From: Firmicutes bacterium CAG:582 | GTDB taxonomy: Bacteria; Bacillota_I; Bacilli_A; RF39; UBA660 | Assembly: GCA_000435515.1 (NCBI GenBank) | Contig: FR884152.1 | Span: 1-31,611, forward strand | Direction: 5' to 3' | Length of the DNA: 31,611 nt | In this document: piece after piece, positions 6,771 through 13,450 of the stretch | Numbering within the stretch: position 1 is the first letter of the stretch | Layout: every line of letters begins with the position of its first letter | Made by a program: the position numbers and the translations under genes | Notes under the pieces: generated by a model | The model's input: the letters and a program-made list of their open reading frames with translations, nothing else | The model's database searches: none | What the model was told of the DNA's origin: nothing

Positions 6771-7264
6771 TGACTATAAAAGAATATATAAAAAAACGAT
6801 TATCAGTTTTTATTGTATCTTCTATATCTATAATAGCTATTTTAGGAATATCTTTTTATAATGTTTTAAATAATAAATCAGGAGATATTGTTATAAAAGA
6901 CAATATAAGCTATAAAATAGAAACTACTAAAAAAGAGAAAAATAACTATCCTATGAGCAAAGAAGAGGGTGTTGAATCAGCTAACGTTCATAAGATAACG
7001 ATCAGTAATAAAGACTCAAAAAGAAGTAATTATGAAGTTGTTTTAAAAGATAAAAATTCTTCAAGTCTAATTGATAAAGTTTATTATAAAATAGATAATA
7101 GAGAGGTAAAACAAATAAATAAAAATCATATTTTATATTATGGTACTTTAGAAAAAGGAGAAAGCAAAACTATAGAGGTTAGATTTTGGCTTGGAAGTGA
7201 TCTCATAACTAATGATGATCAAGGTAAAAAAGCAAGCATTTATATAGATGTCTATGGAAAATAA
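6770..7264 (+). CDS. Small exported beta protein, TasA/camelysin-like fold
   Basis: This 164-residue protein has a short cytoplasmic N-terminus, one membrane segment at ~13-33 (VFIVSSISIIAILGISFY) and an extracellular beta-rich domain. Its end (YGTLEKGESKTIEVRFWLG, then GKKASIYIDVYG) resembles the 'LRMWLD...GKTF.G.I.V' closing strands of TasA-like, SipW-cargo-like proteins of Firmicutes, though no SipW peptidase is nearby. It shares one base with the LysM gene stop (TAATG), so the two are co-translated and may form one wall-associated unit. The family resemblance is from recall and is moderate. Confidence 0.75.
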   Translation: MTIKEYIKKRLSVFIVSSISIIAILGISFYNVLNNKSGDIVIKDNISYKIETTKKEKNNYPMSKEEGVESANVHKITISNKDSKRSNYEVVLKDKNSSSLIDKVYYKIDNREVKQINKNHILYYGTLEKGESKTIEVRFWLGSDLITNDDQGKKASIYIDVYGK

Positions 7265-7296
7265 GGGATAGCTAATAATATAGCAATCCTTTTTAT
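7263..7296 (+). terminator. Terminator of the LysM operon
   Basis: AAGGGAT (7263-7269) pairs with ATCCTTT (7286-7292), extended inward by GCTA (7271-7274) with TAGC (7281-7284) across an A-A mismatch. A T-rich run follows. The stop codon (7262-7264) touches the base of the stem. Confidence 0.7.
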
Positions 7297-7315
7297 TTAC
7301 AAAAAATAATACAAT

Positions 7316-7342
7316 AAAAAAACTAGCTGAACTAGTTTTTTT
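7316..7342 (-). terminator. Bidirectional terminator, mainly for def
   Basis: AAAAAAACTAG (7316-7326), a five-base loop and CTAGTTTTTTT (7332-7342) give an A-run/T-run palindrome that works on either strand. It overlaps the def stop codon (complement of 7341-7343) and stops convergent transcription from the LysM operon. Confidence 0.78.
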
Positions 7343-7892
7343 AAATTTCTCTCATTTTTTCTTTATCTTTAAAAGGATTCTTTGGATCAATTTTATCTAC
7401 AAAAAGAATTCCATCTAGGTGATCCATTTCATGTTGAAAAGCAATTGAAATATCTTCTCTTACACGAATTATATATTCATCACCATATTCATTATAAGCT
7501 TTAATTTTCATTCTAGCATATCTAGGAACTATTCCTTTTACTTCACGATTAACGGATAAACATCCTTCACCCTCACCAACATAGATAAGTTCTTCTGAAT
7601 GACTTAATACTTTTGGATTAATAACTACATATCTTTCAAAAGTTCCATCTCCATTATCTTCACTTACAACAAAAATACGTTTCATTATACCTATTTGACA
7701 CATTGAAAGTCCCATACCAGCTCTTAAATCATATTTTTTTGCAAGTTCTTCATTTTGACTCATTTCTAAATAATCAAGAGAATCATTTATAGTTTTTATC
7801 ATTTCATCATCAAGTGGGAAAGTAACTTCTTCTGATCTTTGATGTAATCGTTTATCTTTTTCGTCTAATATAGTAATATTTGGTAATTCCAT
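7341..7892 (-). CDS. def: Peptide deformylase
   Basis: This 183-residue metalloenzyme removes the formyl group from nascent peptides. All three PDF motifs are present: motif 1 GMGLSMCQIG (GxGLAAxQ in most), motif 2 EGCLSV with the metal-binding cysteine, and motif 3 QHEMDHLDG with HExxH. The length and the insertion pattern fit type II PDFs of Gram-positive bacteria. Motif 1 is slightly unusual in having SMC for AAx. A GGGGATG site precedes the start on the minus strand. It is the only convincing minus-strand gene in the window and has its own divergent promoter. Confidence 0.95.
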   Translation of the reverse strand: MELPNITILDEKDKRLHQRSEEVTFPLDDEMIKTINDSLDYLEMSQNEELAKKYDLRAGMGLSMCQIGIMKRIFVVSEDNGDGTFERYVVINPKVLSHSEELIYVGEGEGCLSVNREVKGIVPRYARMKIKAYNEYGDEYIIRVREDISIAFQHEMDHLDGILFVDKIDPKNPFKDKEKMREI

Positions 7893-7921
7893 AAAAACAT
7901 CCCCATTTCTTCAATAAACGT

Positions 7922-7950
7922 ATTCTATCAAAAAAAAGATTATTAATCAA
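7922..7950 (-). promoter_or_regulatory. Promoter of def
   Basis: On the minus strand, TTGATT (7950-7945), a 17-base spacer and TAGAAT (7927-7922) precede the def ribosome binding site by about 20 bases. Confidence 0.7.
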
Positions 7951-7964
7951 GTTTGCGTAAACTT
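7949..7964. promoter_or_regulatory. Inverted repeat between divergent promoters
   Basis: AAGTTT-GCGT-AAACTT is a 6-bp-arm palindrome. It overlaps the upstream edge of the def -35 and lies about 23 bases before the -35 of the 8039 gene. It could be an operator for either or both; no regulator is identified. Confidence 0.3.
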
Positions 7965-7986
7965 TACTTAAAATTTACTCCAATCA

Positions 7987-8015
7987 TTTACGTGTTTTTT
8001 TGTTTTTTGTATACT
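7987..8015 (+). promoter_or_regulatory. Promoter of the 8039 gene
   Basis: TTTACG (7987-7992), 17-base T-rich spacer, TATACT (8010-8015). The predicted start near 8022 gives a leader of about 17 bases containing AAGGAACGGAA. Confidence 0.65.
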
Positions 8016-8038
8016 AATAAAGGAACGGAATTGATCTA

Positions 8039-8836
8039 ATGGAAAAAGTAGTAAAAAATTTAATAATAACTTTTTTAATTATAGTAGCTGTATTTATTGT
8101 CGGTTTAATGGATGATAAAAAAATTACTTCTTTAACAGTTGATAATACAATTGCAAAGAATGCCAACAAAGTTGTAACTACTACAACTAATAAGCAATAT
8201 GTTTCTATGAGACTTGATAAAAATAAAATATATTTTAATTCTAATGAACCTAATATAGTAAGCAATATAAGTGATGTTGATTTAAAAAATTTATTAAAAT
8301 CTAAAAAGGATAGTTGGAAGATATTTAATGAACAAAATGATGAATATACTAATTCATACTCTAAAAAAATCTTGAAGTTTTCTAACAAACTTTATAAAAG
8401 CTTAACTATTAATGATGGTTTTAAATATTATACAATTGATAATAATAATGGAACTTATGAAATAAATTATCCAAATATATCAACCGAAAGCAATTATTTT
8501 CATGAGTTTGAAGATGCAATAAATACTTGTGATAATGACTGTACAATAACCTTGCTTAATAGTTTAGATTTATCTGATATTGAACTTGATAAAAATCTTA
8601 CAATTAATGGAAATCATCAAACAATATATGTTAAGAACTATTTATTCAATTTAAAAAACTCTAAAATAGAAGTAACTTTAAATGATGTTAAAATTAATAC
8701 TCAATATCTTTTGAAAGTAAGTAAGAAGAATAAAAATAGATTAACATTAAACAATAGTAAGATAATATATAGAGAGCTTGCAAACAATAAAATTAAAGTT
8801 GAAAACAATAAATCAAGTCTATTAAAATATCTATAA
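8039..8836 (+). CDS. Membrane-anchored extracellular protein, possible beta-helix
   Basis: This 265-residue protein has a signal anchor at residues ~7-22 (NLIITFLIIVAVFIVGLM) and a long exported part. The C-terminal half has a run of short strand repeats (ITLLNSLDLSDIELDKNL, LTINGNHQTIYVKNYLF, VTLNDVKIN, LTLNNSKII), the rhythm of a right-handed parallel beta-helix such as the pectate-lyase-like fold. No catalytic residues are recognisable. It is followed after 29 bases by miaA and may be co-transcribed with it, although a TATAAT at 8843-8848 could give miaA its own start. Function unknown; the fold assignment is tentative. Confidence 0.78.
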   Translation: MEKVVKNLIITFLIIVAVFIVGLMDDKKITSLTVDNTIAKNANKVVTTTTNKQYVSMRLDKNKIYFNSNEPNIVSNISDVDLKNLLKSKKDSWKIFNEQNDEYTNSYSKKILKFSNKLYKSLTINDGFKYYTIDNNNGTYEINYPNISTESNYFHEFEDAINTCDNDCTITLLNSLDLSDIELDKNLTINGNHQTIYVKNYLFNLKNSKIEVTLNDVKINTQYLLKVSKKNKNRLTLNNSKIIYRELANNKIKVENNKSSLLKYL

Positions 8837-8865
8837 TTTAGGTATAATAACCTTAGGTGATTTAA

Positions 8866-9714
8866 GTGATCTATGTTATTTGTGGACCAACTGGTGTTGG
8901 TAAGACTAAATTAAGTGTTAGTTTAGCAAAACACTTTAATGGAATAGTTGTAAATGCTGATTCTATGCAAGTGTATAAAGATTTAAATATTGGAACAGCT
9001 AAAGTAACTGAAGAAGAAAAAGAGGGAGTACCACATCTATTATTCGATGTAGTTTCTCCAACGGAAATGTATACTATTTTTGATTATCAACGTGATTTAA
9101 GACGTGTAATTGATGAAAACAAAGGAAAAGACATAATACTTGTTGGTGGAAGTGGACTTTATATTAAAGCGGGACTTTATGATTATAAGTTTGCTTTAGA
9201 AGAAAATCATAAAAATTTTGATGAATATAGCAATGAAGAACTTTTAGAAATGGTTAAGGAAAAAGATCCAACAAGTGATATTCATGTAAATAATCGTAAA
9301 AGGCTTATAAGAAAGTTAAATCAAAAAGAAGTATCTTTAGATGGAGATAAACTACTTTTCGATGCAAAGTTTATTGGACTTACAACTTCAAGAGAAAAAC
9401 TATATGATAGGATAAATAAAAGAGTAGATAAGATGATGGAAGATGGACTTCTTGAAGAAGTAAAATCTTTATATGATGAAGGCATACGTAGCAAAGCTAT
9501 AATGACTGGAATTGGATATAAAGAACTATACGAATATTTTGATAATAAGCTAAGTTTAGAAGAAGCTATTTCTCTTATAAAAAGCCGTAGTAGACATTAT
9601 GCTAAAAGACAATATACTTGGTTTAATAACCAAATGGATGTTAAATGGTTTGATGTTGATTTTGATAATTTTAATAACACAGTTACTGAAGTTATAGAAT
9701 ATTTAGAAAAATAA
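8866..9714 (+). CDS. miaA: tRNA dimethylallyltransferase
   Basis: This 282-residue enzyme adds a dimethylallyl group to A37 of tRNAs reading UNN codons. It has the P-loop CGPTGVGKTKLS at the N-terminus, DSMQVYKDLNIGTAK (substrate-binding DSxQ), VGGSGLYIKA and the C-terminal RSRHYAKRQYTWF that contacts tRNA. It is slightly shorter than the usual ~300-310 residues. The start is GTG: AGGTGA (8855-8860) lies five bases upstream, and the product begins exactly at the P-loop strand. The stop is inside the terminator that follows. Confidence 0.95.
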   Translation: MIYVICGPTGVGKTKLSVSLAKHFNGIVVNADSMQVYKDLNIGTAKVTEEEKEGVPHLLFDVVSPTEMYTIFDYQRDLRRVIDENKGKDIILVGGSGLYIKAGLYDYKFALEENHKNFDEYSNEELLEMVKEKDPTSDIHVNNRKRLIRKLNQKEVSLDGDKLLFDAKFIGLTTSREKLYDRINKRVDKMMEDGLLEEVKSLYDEGIRSKAIMTGIGYKELYEYFDNKLSLEEAISLIKSRSRHYAKRQYTWFNNQMDVKWFDVDFDNFNNTVTEVIEYLEK

Positions 9715-9739
9715 AGACATAGAAATTTATGTCTTTTTT
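9713..9739 (+). terminator. Terminator of miaA
   Basis: AAAGACATA (9713-9721), six-base loop, TATGTCTTT (9728-9736) and following T residues form a perfect 9-bp stem. The miaA TAA stop (9712-9714) runs into the left arm. Confidence 0.87.
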
Positions 9740-9761
9740 GACACTTAGGAAACATATTCAA

Positions 9762-9790
9762 TTGACACATATATTTTTAAAAAGTATAAT
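9762..9790 (+). promoter_or_regulatory. Full-consensus promoter of the 9815-11228 gene pair
   Basis: TTGACA (9762-9767), 17-base spacer, TATAAT (9785-9790): a perfect sigma-A consensus, so these surface genes are probably strongly expressed. Another TTGACA at 9738-9743 has no matching -10. Confidence 0.88.
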
Positions 9791-9814
9791 TTATATAGAA
9801 TAGGATATGTGTTT

Positions 9815-10234
9815 ATGACTGATAAGAAGATTTTTTTATTAATGTTTTTACTATCTATGGAATTATTAATGATCGGAGTATTTACTTTAGGAAATTCTTT
9901 TGCAATTCCAACCGATTATAATAATACTTGGGATGTTGGCTATATTGTGGATGGTGAAAAAGAAAGTATTATAAATATTGACACTGTTATAGGTGAAAAT
10001 GAAGTTTTTGAAAAAGAGATAGAGATTTATAATGACGGAAACATTGATGCTATGTATGATAGTATGAAAATTATCGGAGATACAACTAACTTAGATGTAG
10101 CAATTGATAATATAAAAGAAACATTATTTTCTCATGACAAATACAGAGCAACTTTAAAAATAAAATTAAAAGATAATAATGGTTCTAGTAAAGTTGATAT
10201 TGGGGTAAGTTTATTATTTAAAGAATTAAATTAA
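9815..10234 (+). CDS. Small exported beta protein (TasA-like candidate)
   Basis: AGGAT (9802-9806) fits the ATG at 9815 (139 residues); the in-frame GTG at 9809 is too close to that site. The N-terminus carries a hydrophobic segment (IFLLMFLLSMELLMIGVFTLG) followed by NSFAIPTD, a plausible signal-peptidase region. The rest is a beta-sandwich-like extracellular domain with EIEIYNDGNIDAMYDS and RATLKIKLKD, the alternating pattern seen in TasA/camelysin-type surface proteins. A DUF5305 gene follows 22 bases downstream, a pairing I associate with SipW-type surface protein loci. No SipW peptidase is in the window. Function is inferred only from fold and context. Confidence 0.78.
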   Translation: MTDKKIFLLMFLLSMELLMIGVFTLGNSFAIPTDYNNTWDVGYIVDGEKESIINIDTVIGENEVFEKEIEIYNDGNIDAMYDSMKIIGDTTNLDVAIDNIKETLFSHDKYRATLKIKLKDNNGSSKVDIGVSLLFKELN

Positions 10235-10256
10235 AAGAATAAAATTAGGTGATTTC

Positions 10257-11228
10257 ATGAATAAAAAGGTTAATTTATATCGTTTATTTATTATTATATT
10301 ATTATTGCTAACGTTTGTAAGTGCATTTTTTATAAGCTTCTTTTATAACTTTGATAGCAATAAATATATTAAGAAAATGAATGCTCGTATTGAATACACA
10401 ACAAATTATAAACTAGTTAATAAGGATAAAACAACGACATTTACCTCTTTAAATGATTTAGATAAGATAAGTGTCTTATATAATTATTCAATGATTTTAA
10501 ATATTAAATCAACAATAAAAGACAATTATAAAATTATTGGAAAACTTGTAATAAGTGATGGTGAAAAAGATTTATTTATTGAAGAATTATTTAATACAGA
10601 TATTATTCCAACAAATGTAAATGGAAGTGTTTTAAATATAAAAGAAACAAAAGAGATTAACTTTAGTGAAGATTATCTTGAATACTTGAAAGCAATTCAA
10701 AACGAATACTACAAGGGGAAAAAAGCACGTATAGACTATGTACTTGTAAATGATATAAAAATGTATAATAACTATTTAAGTAAAAATATAACTAAAAACG
10801 ATGATGTTATTCTTAGTATAGATTTAAATAATGGAACTATAAATCCCGTAAATGAAAATAAAAATGAAACTATTTATGGAAGAATTGATATAAATACTTG
10901 TTATGCTATATGTTTAGAACTTCTTTCATCAATAATATTATTTACTTTAATAATTATCTTGTTATTAAGAAATATTTTAAGAACTAAAAATTCTTTTGAT
11001 TATCGTTTAGAAAAAATATTACGCAAGTACGATAAAAATATTGTAAATGTTAAAAGCTTTCCAAGAATTGATAATAAAAAAATTACTTTTGTTAGCAGTT
11101 TTAAAGAACTATTAAATGCTAGTAAAGAAAGTAAGCGTCCAATAAACTATCTAGATATAAAAAATCATCATGAAGCAACATTCATCATTATGTTAAGTGA
11201 TTTAACATATGTTTATAAACTGAAATAA
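10257..11228 (+). CDS. DUF5305-like bitopic membrane protein
   Basis: This 323-residue protein has membrane segments at ~8-30 (LFIIILLLLTFVSAFF) and ~218-240 (LELLSSIILFTLIIILLL) enclosing a ~185-residue extracellular domain, followed by a short cytoplasmic domain. The cytoplasmic part (YRLEKILRKYDKNIVNV, FVSSFKELLNAS, PINY, ending FIIMLSDLTYVYKLK) matches what I recall of DUF5305 proteins. AGGTGA precedes the ATG. There is no promoter between it and the 9815 gene, so they form an operon. A role in sorting or holding the TasA-like partner is possible but not shown. No terminator is evident before the next gene. Confidence 0.78.
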   Translation: MNKKVNLYRLFIIILLLLTFVSAFFISFFYNFDSNKYIKKMNARIEYTTNYKLVNKDKTTTFTSLNDLDKISVLYNYSMILNIKSTIKDNYKIIGKLVISDGEKDLFIEELFNTDIIPTNVNGSVLNIKETKEINFSEDYLEYLKAIQNEYYKGKKARIDYVLVNDIKMYNNYLSKNITKNDDVILSIDLNNGTINPVNENKNETIYGRIDINTCYAICLELLSSIILFTLIIILLLRNILRTKNSFDYRLEKILRKYDKNIVNVKSFPRIDNKKITFVSSFKELLNASKESKRPINYLDIKNHHEATFIIMLSDLTYVYKLK

Positions 11229-11275
11229 CGAACATGTTGGGCATATAAACATATAAATATACTAGAGGTGTTTAT

Positions 11276-11518
11276 ATGGAAATTAATGATGAAGTTTTTA
11301 ATAAGGTGGAAGCTAAAACCAAAGTTAGTAAGGAATCAATTATAAATATTGCTAGTAGACTTAATGAAGGAAATATGAAAGATCCTAAAACTTTAAGTGG
11401 CATTATTAGAGAATTAAGCAAACTTACTGGCAAGGAAGTTTCCCAAGAAAAAGAGGATAAGATAATTAACTTAATAGTTAACGATAAAGTGCCAACAAAT
11501 ATAGATAAAATGTTTTAG
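11276..11518 (+). CDS. spoVIF: Probable stage VI sporulation protein F
   Basis: This 80-residue protein matches the SpoVIF family in size and pattern as I recall it: an N-terminal VEAKTKVSKESIINIA, then MKDPKTLSGIIRELSKLTG and VSQEKEDKIINLIV, ending VPTNIDKMF. In Bacillus SpoVIF is needed for late spore-coat assembly. It is preceded by AGAGGTG four bases before ATG. A TATACT at 11259-11264 could be a -10, but no good -35 is present, which would fit a sporulation sigma factor without proving it. The Nudix gene starts 11 bases after its stop. The presence of spoIVA 12 kb away supports a spore former. It could be another small helical protein. Confidence 0.7.
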   Translation: MEINDEVFNKVEAKTKVSKESIINIASRLNEGNMKDPKTLSGIIRELSKLTGKEVSQEKEDKIINLIVNDKVPTNIDKMF

Positions 11519-11529
11519 GAAGTGATAAA

Positions 11530-12027
11530 ATGCTTTTTTACGATGAAGTAATAGATACTGAAGGGTTAGTAGAAAAATTAATTGATAATCAATCTCTAAA
11601 AGAAGTGAAAGTTGGAGTAATATGCTTTATTTTTGATAAAAATGGACGTGTTATTTTAAATAGAAGAGGTCCAGGTGCCAGAGATGAAGTTGGTCTATTA
11701 CAAGCGGTAGGTGGAGCAGTTAACAAAAGTGATGTTAATTTTGTTGAAGCTTTAAAAAGAGAAATAGTTGAAGAAACCGGAAGTTATAATGTTAGAATAG
11801 GTGAATTTATCGGAGCTTATTATAATAAGAGTTTTGATAATGAAACAAAAGAATATGTGGATTGGATAATTTTAGGATATACAGGCTACTTAGAATCTGG
11901 AAAACTAGAAAATAAAGAGAAAAGTCGCAGTTATGATTTCGAAGCATTTTCTTTAGATGAAATAAAGGAAGAAGAACTTTCAAAATCAACATATGAATTT
12001 ATTAAAGTGTTAAAGAGGATGAAATGA
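11530..12027 (+). CDS. Nudix hydrolase
   Basis: This 165-residue Nudix-fold protein probably hydrolyses a nucleoside-diphosphate derivative. The core REIVEETG motif with its metal-binding glutamates is intact. The segment before it (GGAVNKSDVNFVEALK) departs from G-x5-E-x7-R by one extra residue and has Asp where Glu is usual. The C-terminal half has a YVDWIILGYTGYL strand and a helical end. AGGAAGTGATAA precedes the ATG. Its TGA stop overlaps the next gene as ATGA, so it is coupled to the membrane protein that follows. The substrate cannot be predicted. Confidence 0.88.
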   Translation: MLFYDEVIDTEGLVEKLIDNQSLKEVKVGVICFIFDKNGRVILNRRGPGARDEVGLLQAVGGAVNKSDVNFVEALKREIVEETGSYNVRIGEFIGAYYNKSFDNETKEYVDWIILGYTGYLESGKLENKEKSRSYDFEAFSLDEIKEEELSKSTYEFIKVLKRMK

Positions 12028-13007
12028 AAAAAATATTTATAAATGAAGATGGAACAATTAATTTAAAAACCATTATATTCACAATTATTATTGTATTATT
12101 TTTAATAATCGTTTTAATGTATTTATTGACTATTTTTAATAAGCCAATAACTGATGAAGATGGAGATAGAATAGAAGCAACTACTAAAAAAACAACAACT
12201 ATGAATTTATGTAAGGATTGTAAACTTGGTTTTATTAATTCAACATACTCTTTAAAAACAAATGAGTCTATCGATATTTCTTCGGTCATGAGTTTAAAAT
12301 CAATAAATGTAAAGAATATAAAATTCAGTGATTATGATCAAACAATTGTTGATATAAAAAGCACTAAAGAAGGTCTTATGTTAAAAGCCTTAAATAAATT
12401 AGGTACAACAAAATTAAAAGCAACATATCAGGATAAAACCGCAGAAATTACTTTAAGTGTTTTCAGTGACTATATATCATCTGCTAAATTATTCAGTGAT
12501 AATTATTATGTTTATCTAGATGATAAAACTGACTTGAGTTTGGATACTAATCCCGAAAACGTAGAAGCAGGTTTTTTTGATGTATTTGTAGATGATGAAA
12601 ATATTGCAACTATTAAAGATGGGGTTATATCCGGAAAAACTTTAGGTAAAACAATAATGAAAATGGACTATAATGGTATTACATCAACTAGTAACCTATA
12701 TGTTATTAAAAATCGTATCGCGATATATTTAATGGAAAATAACTCTATGAAAGAATATAGTGAGTATACTACAAGTATTAAAACATTTAATATATTAGTA
12801 AAGAGTTTAGATAAAGATATTACGTATAATGATTTATCCTTTAATATTGATTCTAACGGAAGTGTAAATTACATTGAACCCGATATTGAGGAACCTAATA
12901 CCTTTAAATATGCTGTTAATCTAGCAAATGAGGGAACATATAATTTGGAATTTACTTTAAATGATGGAAGTAAAACTGGAATGAAAATAATTTATAAAGG
13001 TAACTAA
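12024..13007 (+). CDS. Membrane-anchored protein with bacterial Ig-like (BIG2-type) repeats
   Basis: This 327-residue protein has one membrane segment at ~15-38 (very hydrophobic, IIFTIIIVLFLIIVLMYLL), a Thr/Lys-rich linker, and an extracellular part. Residues ~57-150 read as a BIG2-like domain (KTNESIDISSVMSLKSINV, VDIKSTKEGLMLKALNKLGTTKL); a second similar unit follows (YYVYLDDKTDLSL, ENIATIKDGVISGKTLGKTIM), then a third beta domain. BIG2 domains occur in surface adhesins and wall proteins. The ATGA overlap with the Nudix gene implies co-translation. The stop codon forms the loop of the terminator hairpin. Confidence 0.83.
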   Translation: MKKIFINEDGTINLKTIIFTIIIVLFLIIVLMYLLTIFNKPITDEDGDRIEATTKKTTTMNLCKDCKLGFINSTYSLKTNESIDISSVMSLKSINVKNIKFSDYDQTIVDIKSTKEGLMLKALNKLGTTKLKATYQDKTAEITLSVFSDYISSAKLFSDNYYVYLDDKTDLSLDTNPENVEAGFFDVFVDDENIATIKDGVISGKTLGKTIMKMDYNGITSTSNLYVIKNRIAIYLMENNSMKEYSEYTTSIKTFNILVKSLDKDITYNDLSFNIDSNGSVNYIEPDIEEPNTFKYAVNLANEGTYNLEFTLNDGSKTGMKIIYKGN

Positions 13008-13020
13008 GTTATCTTTTTTT
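12996..13020 (+). terminator. Terminator with a stop codon as its loop
   Basis: AAAGGTAAC (12996-13004) pairs with GTTATCTTT (13008-13016), with one G-U pair, and the three-base loop is the TAA stop (13005-13007) of the preceding gene. A T-run to 13020 follows. Confidence 0.85.
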
Positions 13021-13029
13021 ATGAAAGTA

Positions 13030-13058
13030 TTGTAATTTTAATTGTAAGGCAGTATAAT
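13030..13058 (+). promoter_or_regulatory. Promoter of the higBA operon
   Basis: TTGTAA (13030-13035), 17-base spacer, TATAAT (13053-13058). The start would fall at about 13065, inside the adjacent palindrome. Confidence 0.78.
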
Positions 13059-13061
13059 AAA

Positions 13062-13078
13062 ATTACCTATTAGGTAAT
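13062..13078. promoter_or_regulatory. Palindromic operator for the toxin-antitoxin operon
   Basis: ATTACCTA-T-TAGGTAAT is a perfect 8-bp-arm palindrome beginning three bases after the -10 and covering the predicted transcription start. This is the expected site for autorepression by the HTH domain of the antitoxin (alone or with toxin). No other perfect repeat of this length was seen in this intergenic region. Confidence 0.7.
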
Positions 13079-13090
13079 AAATTAATAAAA

Positions 13091-13450
13091 ATGAGGAAAA
13101 AGGTGCAAATCGAAATCGACAACAGAGAAGTAAGAAAAATTTTATCTGATACAGTTAAATTACAAAAAACAATTGGATTTGAAATGATGAAAAAATTAAA
13201 ATTAAGAATAGAACAAATTAGAGCCGCAAGTAATTTTAAAGAATTTTTAGATATCGGTTTAGGCGATCCTCATCCTCTTGTTGGTAATTTAGATAATCTA
13301 TATGGTATTAAAATTAACAAAAATTATAGACTAATAGTGGAACCATTATCAGATAAATTAGATGATGAATCTTTAAAAAAGTGTGAAAAAGTTAATTTGA
13401 AAGGAGTTGCAGATTATCATGACGGAAAATGTAATTGGATTATCCCTTGA
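13091..13450 (+). CDS. higB: HigB/RelE-type toxin
   Basis: This 119-residue protein belongs by pattern and position to the RelE/ParE superfamily HigB group, ribosome-dependent mRNA interferases. It has N-terminal helices (IGFEMMKKLKLRIEQIRAAS), a middle region GDPHPLVGNLDNLYGIKIN and the signature strand NKNYRLIVEP. It ends with a DYHDGKCNW segment overlapping the antitoxin start. The ATG at 13091 lacks a good ribosome binding site; an in-frame GTG at 13103 with GAGGAA just upstream would give a 115-residue product and is a serious alternative. The antitoxin starts 32 bases before its stop. Confidence 0.82.
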   Translation: MRKKVQIEIDNREVRKILSDTVKLQKTIGFEMMKKLKLRIEQIRAASNFKEFLDIGLGDPHPLVGNLDNLYGIKINKNYRLIVEPLSDKLDDESLKKCEKVNLKGVADYHDGKCNWIIP

